Assembly (NCBI GenBank): GCA_947627215.1
Contig: CANQVD010000042.1
Coordinates: forward strand, 1-32,083
Direction: 5' to 3'
DNA from: an uncultured Eisenbergiella sp.
Lineage (GTDB): Bacteria > Bacillota > Clostridia > Lachnospirales > Lachnospiraceae
DNA: 32,083 nt
Shown: piece by piece, positions 24,080 through 31,763 of the stretch
Numbering within the stretch: the first letter of the stretch is position 1
Layout: each line of letters begins with the position of its first letter
Translations under genes and position numbers: made by a program
Notes under the pieces: generated by a model
The model's input: the letters and a program-made list of their open reading frames with translations, nothing else
What the model was told of the DNA's origin: nothing
Database searches by the model: none

Positions 24080-25558
24080 TCAACGGACAGTCTCTCCTGC
24101 AGTTGTATCGGAGCAGATCGGGAGCTCAAACCAAAATGTGCATCTGTTTTGACCGTTGACACCGAATTTCGCTTTATGCGCCGTTAAGATTTCCTTTGCG
24201 ATGGACAGGCCCAGACCGGACACGGCGGCTTTGTTCTTTCTGTTCCGGGCGGTGTAATAGCGGTCCCAGATATAGGGGAGATCCTCATCGGCGATCCCTT
24301 TTCCGAAGTCCGTCACCGCAAACCTTGCGGAACCGTCCTTTGCCGTCAGGGACACCCGGATCTTTTTGCTTTCGTCTGTGTGATTCACGGCGTTGTCGAT
24401 GAAATTATAGATCACCCGCCTGATCTGCGCTCCGTCCGCCGATACGGTGATGCCGTCCGCGATCTCCGTCTCGATCGCGAAGCCGTTCTGTTCGCAGAAG
24501 GGTAAAAACTGCCCGATCGTTTCACGGACTGCACGGCTCAGATTGATCATGCCGTACTCCGGCGGCACATTGTCCGACTGCATGGCGGAAAATTCCAATA
24601 TTTCATTCACGAGCGCCGTCAGCCTGTCAGCCTCGCGCGTAATGATGTCAAGATCTTTTTCCCTCTTTTCCGCGTCGCTCCACGAAAATTCCCTGACCAT
24701 TTCCGCATAGCCTTTAATCATGGTGAGCGGCGTACGCAGATCGTGCGAGACATTGGCGAGGAATTCCCGCTGGGCGTTTTTCGCTTTTTCCAGGCGCAGC
24801 GCCGTTTCGCCCAGCGTATCGGACAGCTCGTCCAGTTCCGTGCAAAAACCCTTCGGAAGCTCCGGACGGAAGTTTCCCTCGGCGATCTGCTTGGCGGAAT
24901 CGGTTATTTTTTCGATCGGCTTCTCAAACCGTCTGGAAATGATCCAGGCAAGGACAAAGCCCAGGATCAGAGACAGGGCGGAGACCCATACGAGCTGGAG
25001 CCGCAATATCCTGACGGTCCCGCCGACCGTGCCGAGAGGCATACTGACAGAAAGAATATCTCCGTTGTCCAGAAGGTATCCCGTCACATAAGCCGTATTG
25101 TCCTCTGTGACAAAGCCGACGCTGTCCGCGCCGGACGCTTTGAGCTTCGTGATGAGAGACGCATAGCTGTACGGCAGATTCCGCAGAGCGCCCCTTTCCC
25201 AGTTCAGGATCTCGTCGGAGGAAAGGTAGGGATTCCCGTTTCGGCGCTCCTCCTGTTCCGTTTCCCCGTAAAGGCGCTTATATTCGTCGGCGCTGTATCG
25301 GATATTTCCTCCGGCGTCCGTCACGAACACAAGCAGGGAATTTTCCGCTGCCGTTTCATCGATCACTTCATAGAAATCCGCGTCCGAGGAATGCTCCGCC
25401 ATTTCCCCGGCTGCTCTTTTGGCGCCGCGGATCGCCATATCGTTATAAAAGCTCTGTAAAAATACGGTCTGCAGAAGCCACAGCGCGAGGAAAATGACGG
25501 CGGAAAAGGCCACGAACCACAGCCACAGCTTCACGCCGAAGGATTTACGCTTTTTCAT
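24080..25558 (-). CDS. Sensor histidine kinase with two membrane helices
   Basis: A 492-residue kinase. Membrane helices at about 10-34 and 186-208 enclose an outer domain of roughly 150 residues (VIDETAAENSLLVFVTDAGG and NTAYVTGYLLDNGDILSVSM, PAS/Cache-like). A HAMP linker (RRFEKPIEKITDSAKQIAEG) leads to the phospho-acceptor His272 in VSHDLRTPLTMIKGY. The ATPase domain has FIDNAVNHTDE (N), VTDFGKGI (G1), YIWDRYYTA (F) and SGLGLSIAKEI (G2). It overlaps the response regulator by 14 bases and is translated after it. The outer domain is a natural candidate to sense the secreted repeat protein encoded just upstream or the same stress that induces it. Confidence 0.92.
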   Translation of the reverse strand: MKKRKSFGVKLWLWFVAFSAVIFLALWLLQTVFLQSFYNDMAIRGAKRAAGEMAEHSSDADFYEVIDETAAENSLLVFVTDAGGNIRYSADEYKRLYGETEQEERRNGNPYLSSDEILNWERGALRNLPYSYASLITKLKASGADSVGFVTEDNTAYVTGYLLDNGDILSVSMPLGTVGGTVRILRLQLVWVSALSLILGFVLAWIISRRFEKPIEKITDSAKQIAEGNFRPELPKGFCTELDELSDTLGETALRLEKAKNAQREFLANVSHDLRTPLTMIKGYAEMVREFSWSDAEKREKDLDIITREADRLTALVNEILEFSAMQSDNVPPEYGMINLSRAVRETIGQFLPFCEQNGFAIETEIADGITVSADGAQIRRVIYNFIDNAVNHTDESKKIRVSLTAKDGSARFAVTDFGKGIADEDLPYIWDRYYTARNRKNKAAVSGLGLSIAKEILTAHKAKFGVNGQNRCTFWFELPICSDTTAGETVR

Positions 25559-26216
25559 CGAACCGATACCCCGTTCCCCGCAAAGTCACGATACATTTTC
25601 GGTAAGGCCCCAGTTTGCCGCGCAGCAGCTTGATTTGCCAGTCCACGGTGCGGTCGTCGCCGAAGTACTCGTAGCCCCACACGGCGTTCAATATGTTTTC
25701 CCGCGTCAGCGCGATCCCCTTATTCTGTATGAGGTAGGAGAGCAGCTCATACTCCTTCGCGGTCAGCTCCGTTCGCACCCCGTCCACAAAGACCTCGTGG
25801 GCCAGGGTATCGATCCGGATGCCCTGTATCAACAGTTCGGCTTTCGGTCTGGCCGCCCCGTTTCTCGACAGGACAGCCTTGATGCGGGCCATCAGTTCCC
25901 GTGGGGAAAATGGCTTTACCACATAATCGTCGATGCCAAGTTCGAACCCCATCAGCTTGTCGTATTCTGCACCCAATGCGGAAAGCATGATAACGGGTGT
26001 TTTCTTTTCCTCCCGGAGCTTCTTGCAGAACGTGAACCCGTCCATCTCCGGCATCATGATATCGAGGATGATAAGGTCGTAGTCGTTTCTTTGACACAGA
26101 CTCAGTGCCTGAGCTCCGTTCTCCGCCGTATCGACGGTGTGCCCCTCGTGCTCCGCAAAACGGGAAATGAGCTCAACAATGTCCTTTTCGTCATCGACTG
26201 CCAACAGGTAAGCCAT
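25545..26216 (-). CDS. OmpR-family response regulator
   Basis: A 223-residue regulator. Receiver: VDDEKD (7-12), phospho-acceptor Asp52 in LIILDIMMPEMDG, Ser/Ala in IMLSALG and Lys in DDYVVKPFSPREL. Winged helix: LTAKEYELLSYLIQNKGIAL, RTVDWQIKLLRGKLG and IVTLRGTGYRFDE. The start at 26216 is preferred because GGAGGAAGATC precedes it directly; the frame continues to 26270 without family character. It lies 107 bases downstream of the secreted repeat protein in the same direction and probably binds the phased ATTCC boxes at 26761-26798. Confidence 0.92.
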   Translation of the reverse strand: MAYLLAVDDEKDIVELISRFAEHEGHTVDTAENGAQALSLCQRNDYDLIILDIMMPEMDGFTFCKKLREEKKTPVIMLSALGAEYDKLMGFELGIDDYVVKPFSPRELMARIKAVLSRNGAARPKAELLIQGIRIDTLAHEVFVDGVRTELTAKEYELLSYLIQNKGIALTRENILNAVWGYEYFGDDRTVDWQIKLLRGKLGPYRKCIVTLRGTGYRFDEKA

Positions 26217-26236
26217 GATCTTCCTCCCGTGCAGCG

Positions 26237-26284
26237 CAAAATGCGGACCGCTGCAAGCGCAGACTGCCACAAACGCAAACTGCC
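26237..26284. repeat. Three 16-base imperfect tandem repeats before the response regulator
   Basis: Units at 26237-26252, 26253-26268 and 26269-26284 in plus orientation; units two and three agree at 13 of 16 bases (consensus near RCAARCGCARACTGCC), unit one at 9. A 9-base inverted pair CAAAATGCG (26237-26245) / CGCATTTTG (26307-26315) encloses them and could form a long stem in the mRNA leader of the regulator. Confidence 0.4.
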
Positions 26285-26323
26285 GCTTGGGCGGTCTGTC
26301 ATTTCGCGCATTTTGTCTTTGTG

Positions 26324-26698
26324 TTACTTGTGATAGCTGCTGCCGCGCTGCTGGCCGGTCAGGTAGCTGTACCCGGACATATCCTGTGTGCTGTCCGCGT
26401 CATCGTCCTGCCGGTAGGACGCGCCTCTCTGCCGTCCGGCGACATAGCTGTAGGACGCCGCCGCTTCCTCAGACCAGGGCGTTTCTCCGATGCCGTTCTC
26501 CGCAAGGAAGGCATCCTGCTCCTCCTCCGGAAGCTGGGCCGCCTGTGCGTACAGCTCGTTCCGCGCTGTGCTGCGCTGCTGCCCGGTCAGATAGCTGAAC
26601 GCATCGGACTCGGCGGCAGATGCGGGTACGCATTGCATCGACAGCACGAGCGCCGCCGCGACGGCGGATAAGGATAATACGATTGTTTTCTTCTTCAT
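26324..26698 (-). CDS. Secreted small protein with three SYLTGQQR-type repeats
   Basis: A 124-residue exported protein that I cannot place in a known family. Residues 1-29 are a signal peptide (KKK start, VLSLSAVAAALVLSM core, cleavage expected after PASA near 28). The mature part of about 96 residues carries three copies of one motif: FSYLTGQQRST (34-44), YSYVAGRQRGASY (83-95) and YSYLTGQQRGSSY (110-122), the last two residues from the C-terminus. Between the first two is an acidic helical segment (QAAQLPEEEQDAFLAENGIG). No Cys in the mature part and no anchor. AAAGGTGG stands before the ATG. It is the first gene of a leftward set with a response regulator and kinase. Possible roles: signal, cell-wall-associated stress protein or peptide precursor; all inference. 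Confidence 0.75.
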   Translation of the reverse strand: MKKKTIVLSLSAVAAALVLSMQCVPASAAESDAFSYLTGQQRSTARNELYAQAAQLPEEEQDAFLAENGIGETPWSEEAAASYSYVAGRQRGASYRQDDDADSTQDMSGYSYLTGQQRGSSYHK

Positions 26699-26737
26699 GG
26701 CTTATACCACCTTTCCTGATTCTGACTTCCGTCAGTG

Positions 26738-26798
26738 ATTATAGGGTAAACCATGAATGAGGAATGCGCGTGGCGGTTATTTGGAATCTGTGTGGAAT
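26738..26798 (-). promoter_or_regulatory. Promoter with 11-bp-phased ATTCC boxes
   Basis: Minus strand: consensus TATAAT (26738-26743) and, 17 bases upstream, a poor -35, CATTCC (26761-26766). ATTCC occurs at 26761-26765, 26783-26787 and 26794-26798, spaced 22 and 11 bases, one helical turn apart. OmpR-type regulators often bind direct repeats with this phasing overlapping the -35 box. It would drive the secreted protein and probably the two-component genes. Confidence 0.5.
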
Positions 26799-26875
26799 AT
26801 GCAAAGGGCGGGGCCGCCGGCCGGTATCGGGATTTCCTGGACGCCGGCGAAGGAGACTGATGCGGGGGCACCCAC

Positions 26876-27751
26876 TCAGGCGAACCGGCTTTTCAGCTCC
26901 GCGAGCAGCCGTTCCGCGATCGGGGTGAAAGCCTGATATTTTCTCCAGATCAGGTATATTTTCGCCTCCAGCTTCGGCGTCAGGGGGCGGAACGCGAGCC
27001 CGCTTTCCGGCCCCGTATCGATCAGGCGGTCAAAGGTGAGAAGGAACCCCAATCCCTCCCGCACAAAAAGGGAAGCGTTATAGGACAGCCGGAAAGAACC
27101 CTCCAGATGCAGCGCATCCATTTTATCTTTGCACCAATGCGGAATATCCCGTTTCCATCCCTGCCCCGAACAGAACAGGGGCAGACCGATAATATCATCT
27201 GCTGTAATGCTTTCTTTTTTTGCGAGGGGATGCTCTGTGGGCATGACAAGGCCCCATACGTCCGCTTCCGGGAAGGTGAGAGAGCGGTACTTTGCGGGAT
27301 CCGGTTCCTCGGCCAGCACGGCAAAGTCGAGAACGCCCTTATCCAGCTTTTCCGTCACCTGTTCCGTGTCTCCGCTGCTGATATGATAGCGCAGACCGGG
27401 ATATCTCTCTTTGAATCGTTTGAGTTCCCGGGCAAGGTAGCGGATCTGATAAGATTCCGCCAGCCCGAAATAGACGTCCCCGCCTGTCACATCGTCCAGC
27501 GCCGTAAATTCCCCCGCGATCTTATCCGCCATGGAGACAAGATCCTCCGCTCTCTTTCGGAGAAGGATCCCCTCCTCGGTCAGTTCGATGCGGAAGCTGT
27601 GGCGGATAAAGAGCTTTTTCCCGAGCTCGTCCTCCAGAGACTGGATCTGCTTGGAGAGCGTCGGCTGGGTGACGTGCAGATACTCGGCGGCGCGGGTCAT
27701 GTTCTCCTCCCGGGCGACGGCGAGAAAATAGCGGAGCGTGCGGATTTCCAT
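26876..27751 (-). CDS. LysR-family transcription regulator
   Basis: A 291-residue regulator. Residues 1-60 are the LysR winged helix: MEIRTLRYFLAVAREENMTR, AAEYLHVTQPTLSKQIQSLE and ELGKKLFIRHSFRIELTEEG. The effector domain follows (GDVYFGLAESYQIRYLAREL, then VLDFAVLAEEPDPAKY and GLGFLLTFDRLID). The start at 27751 is chosen because GGAGG lies seven bases upstream; the frame to 27766 would add MGGCT, which overlaps the ribosome site. Divergent from the alpha/beta hydrolase across 140 bases, so it most likely regulates that gene. Effector unknown. Confidence 0.92.
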   Translation of the reverse strand: MEIRTLRYFLAVAREENMTRAAEYLHVTQPTLSKQIQSLEDELGKKLFIRHSFRIELTEEGILLRKRAEDLVSMADKIAGEFTALDDVTGGDVYFGLAESYQIRYLARELKRFKERYPGLRYHISSGDTEQVTEKLDKGVLDFAVLAEEPDPAKYRSLTFPEADVWGLVMPTEHPLAKKESITADDIIGLPLFCSGQGWKRDIPHWCKDKMDALHLEGSFRLSYNASLFVREGLGFLLTFDRLIDTGPESGLAFRPLTPKLEAKIYLIWRKYQAFTPIAERLLAELKSRFA

Positions 27752-27798
27752 AGTACATCCTCCCACATGATATTCTGAACAGGAATAGTACGATATAA

Positions 27799-27827
27799 AT
27801 TATAACCATTAGTGCACAGCGCGTCAA
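27799..27827 (-). promoter_or_regulatory. Near-consensus promoter of the LysR gene
   Basis: Minus strand TTGACG (27822-27827), 17 bases, TATAAT (27799-27804), start site near 27791, about 40 bases before the LysR start. The rightward promoter for the hydrolase must overlap this region or lie just right of it (TTGTTA at 27830-27835 is a possible -35), so LysR binding could switch both. Confidence 0.7.
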
Positions 27828-27891
27828 GTTTGTTATCATAAGATTAGATAGCGAAGTGCATCATAAGAGCAAACAGCGAAGGAGGCGGATC

Positions 27892-28896
27892 ATGATGATG
27901 AGATCAGAAAATCTGGGACTTACGGATCTCTGGGACAAGACATTTCCCAAAAGTGAAAAGGTGGAGCATCGGAAGGTGACCTTCCCCAACCGCTACGGCA
28001 TCACCCTGGCGGCAGATCTGTATGCGCCCAAGGATGCGGACGGCAGACTCGCGGCCATCGCGGTGTGCGGCCCCTTCGGGGCGGTCAAGGAGCAGGCGGC
28101 GGGACTGTATGCCCAGACCATGGCGGAGCGCGGCTTTTTGACGATCGCCTTCGATCCTTCTTTCACCGGCGAGAGCGGCGGCACGCCCCGGTACATGGCC
28201 TCCCCGGACATCAACACCGAGGATTTCCAGGCGGCGGTGGACTTCCTCTGTGTGCAGGACAATGTGGACCCCGAGCGGATCGGCATCATCGGCATCTGCG
28301 GCTGGGGCGGTATGGCTTTAAATACGGCGGCGCTGGACACCCGCGTCAAAGCCACGGCGGCCATGACCATGTATGACATGACGAGGGTAAACGCGAAGGG
28401 CTATTTTGATGCGGAGGACTCTGAGAAGGCCCGATATGAGAAGAAGAAAGCCCTGAATGCCCAGCGGATCGTGGATTTCAAGACCGGTTCCTATGCCCTG
28501 GGCGGCGGCGTGGCGGACCCCGTGCCCGAGGACGCGCCCTTCTTCGTAAAGGATTACTACGATTATTATAAGACGAAGCGCGGATACCATTCCCGCAGCC
28601 TCAACTCCAACGGCGGCTGGAACGTCATCGGGTGCATGAGCTTCCTGAATCAGCCGATCCTGCAGTACAGCAGCGAGATCCGCAGCGCGGTGCTGATCGT
28701 CCATGGAGAGAAGGCCCATTCCTGCTACTTCTCAAAGGATGCCTACGCCGACATGGTCAGGGATAATCCGTATTCTGACAACAAGGAACTGCTCATCATC
28801 CCGGACGCGGTTCACACCGACCTCTATGACGGCGGCGGGAAGGGCGCGATTCCATTTGATAAGCTCACGGATTTCTTTTGCAAATATCTTGGGTGA
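27892..28896 (+). CDS. Alpha/beta hydrolase with Cys nucleophile
   Basis: A 334-residue hydrolase of the YcjY/dienelactone-hydrolase-like group. The nucleophile elbow reads GICGWGG with Cys136 in place of the usual Ser; the catalytic His is probably His308 in DAVHTDLYD and the acid lies near VLIVHGEKAHS (267-277). Family core: GITLAADLYAPKDADGRLAA, RGFLTIAFDPSFTGESGG and VDFLCVQDNVDPERIGIIG. The first ATG of three in a row (27892) follows AGGAGG by six bases. No signal peptide. Such genes commonly stand next to flavodoxin or reductase genes under LysR control in Clostridia, as here, suggesting a role in detoxifying or remodelling small organic compounds; substrate unknown. Confidence 0.88.
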   Translation: MMMRSENLGLTDLWDKTFPKSEKVEHRKVTFPNRYGITLAADLYAPKDADGRLAAIAVCGPFGAVKEQAAGLYAQTMAERGFLTIAFDPSFTGESGGTPRYMASPDINTEDFQAAVDFLCVQDNVDPERIGIIGICGWGGMALNTAALDTRVKATAAMTMYDMTRVNAKGYFDAEDSEKARYEKKKALNAQRIVDFKTGSYALGGGVADPVPEDAPFFVKDYYDYYKTKRGYHSRSLNSNGGWNVIGCMSFLNQPILQYSSEIRSAVLIVHGEKAHSCYFSKDAYADMVRDNPYSDNKELLIIPDAVHTDLYDGGGKGAIPFDKLTDFFCKYLG

Positions 28897-28904
28897 CTTG
28901 GATC

Positions 28905-28975
28905 ATGAAGGTATCAGGAATCAGCGGCAGTGCCCGCGGGGGCGGGAACACCGCGATATCGAAGGAAATGAGGGA
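28905..28975 (+). pseudogene. N-terminal stub of an NADPH-dependent FMN reductase
   Basis: Nine bases after the hydrolase stop, ATG at 28905 begins MKVSGISGSARGGGNTAI, which follows the phosphate-binding start of flavodoxin-fold FMN reductases/iron-sulfur flavoproteins (consensus MKILGISGSPRKGGNT). After about 23 codons the likeness ends, and the frame runs on in nonsense overlapping the next gene to 29072. The gene was probably cut and joined to the lipoprotein gene that starts at 28981. Confidence 0.6.
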
Positions 28976-28980
28976 CTTCA

Positions 28981-30897
28981 ATGAAGCGGATTTTGGCAGC
29001 CGGTTTGATCTTCCTACTGCTATTTGGGCTTGCCGCCTGCGGTCAGGACATGATTTCGGAAAAGCCGGATGACTTACCCATTCAGGAATCAGGAAGTGCG
29101 GTAGGAACACCGGAATCAATGGATTCGCCTGAAAGCATTGTGGAGCCGACTCCCAATGCAGACCGGACGACTACGCTTGTTGCTTATTTTTCCGCAACCG
29201 GAATCACAAGACCGTTGGCGGAGTATGCTGCTGATATTCTGCATGCAGATTTGTATGAAATCGTTCCAACGGATCCTTATACAGATGAGGATCTGGCCTA
29301 TTATACCGGCGGACGTGCGGATCAGGAGCAGAGCGATCCGGAAGCTCGCCCGGAGATATCCAGTTTCGTAGAGGACATGGGACAGTACGATACTATTTTG
29401 CTGGGTTACCCTATCTGGCACGGCCAAGCTCCGAAGATCATCTGTACTTTTCTGGAAAGCTATGATTTTTCCAGCAAGACGATTCTACCGTTTTGCACAT
29501 CGCACACAAGCGGAATCGGCTCCAGTGCAGAAAACCTTCACGGTCTTGTTTCCGATAATGTAACATGGCTGGATGGAATGCGTTTTGCGGCCGAAACCTC
29601 CGAATCGGAAATACAGGCGTGGCTTGAGGGCCTTGAACTGACAGATGCAAAGGAGGTGTCCGCCTTGCCCTATGACGGGATCTATCCGCAGCATGAGCCC
29701 TACGGGACCGGAATCGGCGCGATGCCGGGGCGCGTGGTCTGGGCATACGATTCGGACAGCGTGGACTGGGACGGGAACGGTTATTGGTGGGAGCCTGACC
29801 ACTTCGATGAGAGCGTTGTTTTGCGTATGGTCAATGATTCCATTGCCTCCCTGGGCGGGAAGGAGAATGCGAAGGACGGCTGGGCGGCGCTGTTCGCTGC
29901 GTGCAACAGCGCCCGCGGCCGAAACGGCGGCTATACCCCAGGAGAAAAGATCGCCATCAAAGCCAACATCAACGGCTCTGCCGTCTATGACGACGACACT
30001 TCCGGGGAAACGAAGATGAGCTACACCAACCCGGTGCTGCTGAAAGCACTGCTCACCTCTATGGTAGAGGAGGCGGGCGCAGCGCCCTCAGATATCACCG
30101 TTTATGACGTTTCCCGGTTATTTCCGGACTACATGACAGAAATGTGTACGGAAGGAGAACTGCAGGGCATCCATTTTGTGAACCGCAATACCGGCGCGGC
30201 GGACGAGAACGCTCCCATCCTCTGGTCGTATTCCTTCAGCGGTGCGGTGAATTATCTGCCGACCTGCGTGACGGAAGCGGCCTATGTGATCAATCTTGCC
30301 AATCTCAAGGGCCACAGCTACGGGATCACGCTGTGCGGCAAAAACCATTTTGGCTCCTTCATCAACGGCAATGCCATGCGTCCGCCGGAGGGCGCAAACC
30401 TGCATCAATGGCTGACGCGAAACGAAATGGGGATCTACAGCCCCCTGGTGGATCTGATGGCGAATGCGGATCTGGGCGGCAAGACGGTGCTGTATATGCT
30501 GGACGCTCTGATCTGTGCCCCCAGCGAGGGAGCCTCCATTACCGGGGACAATTCCAGGTGGCAGCAGGCCCCTTTTGACGGGGATTACACCTCCAGCGTG
30601 TTTGTCTCTCAGGATCCGGTCGCCATCGACAGCGTGGGGGCCGACTTCCTGATGAATGAGCCGGCTGTCACGGACAATAACGGTGCGCTGCGCGGCAATC
30701 CCATCGTAGAAAACTATCTGCATGAAGCGGGCCTGGTCGCTGACGCTCCCTCCGGCACAGTCTACACGGACGGCCGGGGGCATATCGTCACGAACCTGGG
30801 CGTCCATGAGCATTGGTGCAATTCCGCGGAAAAGCTGTACAGCCGCAATCTCGGGAAGGACGAGGGGATCGAATTGGTGCGCGTCGGCCAAGGCTGA
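28981..30897 (+). CDS. Flavodoxin-DUF362 fusion lipoprotein
   Basis: A 638-residue exported protein. Residues 1-20 are a lipoprotein signal (LLLFGLAAC, lipidated Cys20), then a linker rich in Pro, Ser and Glu (21-60). Residues 63-220 are a flavodoxin domain: TLVAYFSATGITR (FMN phosphate loop 71-76), ILLGYPIWHGQAPKIICTFL and LPFCTSHTSGIGSS, as in the Flavodoxin_4 group. Residues 230-635 match DUF362 proteins: GRVVWAYDSDSVDWDGNGYW, GEKIAIKANINGSA, NPVLLKALLTSMVEEAG and INLANLKGHSYGITLCGKNH. No 4Fe-4S ferredoxin motif is seen. At the domain border the DNA carries AAAGGAGGTG (29649-29658) seven bases before an in-frame TTG (29665, codon 229), and base use becomes GC-richer, so two genes appear to have been joined. 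Likely extracytoplasmic redox role, inferred. Confidence 0.85.
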   Translation: MKRILAAGLIFLLLFGLAACGQDMISEKPDDLPIQESGSAVGTPESMDSPESIVEPTPNADRTTTLVAYFSATGITRPLAEYAADILHADLYEIVPTDPYTDEDLAYYTGGRADQEQSDPEARPEISSFVEDMGQYDTILLGYPIWHGQAPKIICTFLESYDFSSKTILPFCTSHTSGIGSSAENLHGLVSDNVTWLDGMRFAAETSESEIQAWLEGLELTDAKEVSALPYDGIYPQHEPYGTGIGAMPGRVVWAYDSDSVDWDGNGYWWEPDHFDESVVLRMVNDSIASLGGKENAKDGWAALFAACNSARGRNGGYTPGEKIAIKANINGSAVYDDDTSGETKMSYTNPVLLKALLTSMVEEAGAAPSDITVYDVSRLFPDYMTEMCTEGELQGIHFVNRNTGAADENAPILWSYSFSGAVNYLPTCVTEAAYVINLANLKGHSYGITLCGKNHFGSFINGNAMRPPEGANLHQWLTRNEMGIYSPLVDLMANADLGGKTVLYMLDALICAPSEGASITGDNSRWQQAPFDGDYTSSVFVSQDPVAIDSVGADFLMNEPAVTDNNGALRGNPIVENYLHEAGLVADAPSGTVYTDGRGHIVTNLGVHEHWCNSAEKLYSRNLGKDEGIELVRVGQG

Positions 30898-30954
30898 AGC
30901 GTGCCGCATCCGATATCCAGCATTTTCCTGCTCCGGATTTTAAGAAAAATACGG

Positions 30955-30983
30955 AACCCGCAAGGATGAGCCTGCGGGTTTTC
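30955..30983 (+). terminator. Terminator after the lipoprotein gene
   Basis: AACCCGCA (30955-30962) pairs with TGCGGGTT (30973-30980) around ten bases, followed by TTTC. The rest of 30898-31185 holds no gene that I can support; a tiny ATG frame at 31081-31113 (MKEIVLAYEA) resembles an ABC-ATPase start but stops at once. Confidence 0.75.
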
Positions 30984-31185
30984 GTCGTTATAGGATGTGG
31001 GGATTTGCCGTAATTGCCGGATGATTGGGGGATTTCGTATTGTTTGGGATCGTATTTGTGACGGTTGAAAGCGGAAGGTTATGAAGGAAATTGTACTTGC
31101 ATATGAAGCCTGATATGTTAAGATAACTGGAGAGTGTTTTTGTATTGTGTGATAGAAGCTGTACTGGAAAATGTGATGGAGGAAA

Positions 31186-31722
31186 AAGGCGTATTTATTA
31201 AAACAGTATGTGGATGAGCTTTTTCAATGGTTTAAGCTGAATTCAAAAGAACAGCAGTTTATCATAAAAAAGACTGAGATAGTAGAATTGTCAAAAATTG
31301 TATTTGCAAACTGGATAGAAGCATTTGAACGAAATCAACTGGAATATGAATTTGTGAATGAGGTTGAAACAGCATACGCGCTTATTGACGAAACGGCCTT
31401 TGAGAGAATCATGAATAATCTGATTCAAAATGTGTTGGAGCATAGCGGGGCGTCCGGCATAAAAGTGAGGATCCGCAGAGCAGAGAAAAATGTCCATTTA
31501 AGTGTTGAAGATAATGGGGTTGGAATTCCTGCCGCAGAACAGGAACATATTTTTGAAAGATTATATAAAGGAGATGCTTCCAGAAGTAAAGAGGGAAGCG
31601 GCTTGGGGCTCGCAATTACGAAGAAACTGGCTGATGCGCTGCATGGAAAAATTCATGTGGAATCGGAAGAGGGTGCAGGTGCAAGGTTTGTATTAGAATT
31701 AGAATGTGTTGAGGATTTATGA
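31186..31722 (+). pseudogene. Histidine kinase C-terminal remnant
   Basis: The frame opens after TGA at 31174-31176 and reads KKAYLLKQYVDELFQWFKLN, the end of a kinase dimerisation domain, then the ATPase domain: IMNNLIQNVLEHSG (N box), VEDNGVGIPAAEQEHIFERL (G1 and F), GSGLGLAITKKLADAL (G2), ending EDL* at 31720-31722. The phospho-acceptor His, membrane part and a start codon with ribosome site are absent; GTG at 31210 is not convincing. It lacks about two thirds of a normal kinase. AT-richer than its left neighbours. No response regulator is adjacent. Confidence 0.75.
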
Positions 31723-31763
31723 GAGATTTGAATAAAAAGGCAGATAATCCGAACAGGGTATGA
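31719..31763 (+). other. 14-codon ORF linked by ATGA overlaps
   Basis: ATG at 31719 overlaps the kinase stop (ATGA) and encodes MRDLNKKADNPNRV; its TGA (31761-31763) again overlaps the ATG of the next frame (31760). Such chained overlaps suggest a once coupled operon in which this is a shortened or frameshifted gene. Confidence 0.25.

Noticed and set aside
25494-26333. 279-codon plus-strand frame over the response regulator
   Set aside because: Antisense shadow of the regulator and kinase genes, which carry complete family motifs.
31081-31113. MKEIVLAYEA mini-ORF resembling the start of an ABC ATPase
   Set aside because: Stops after ten residues with no continuation in other frames; too short to support.
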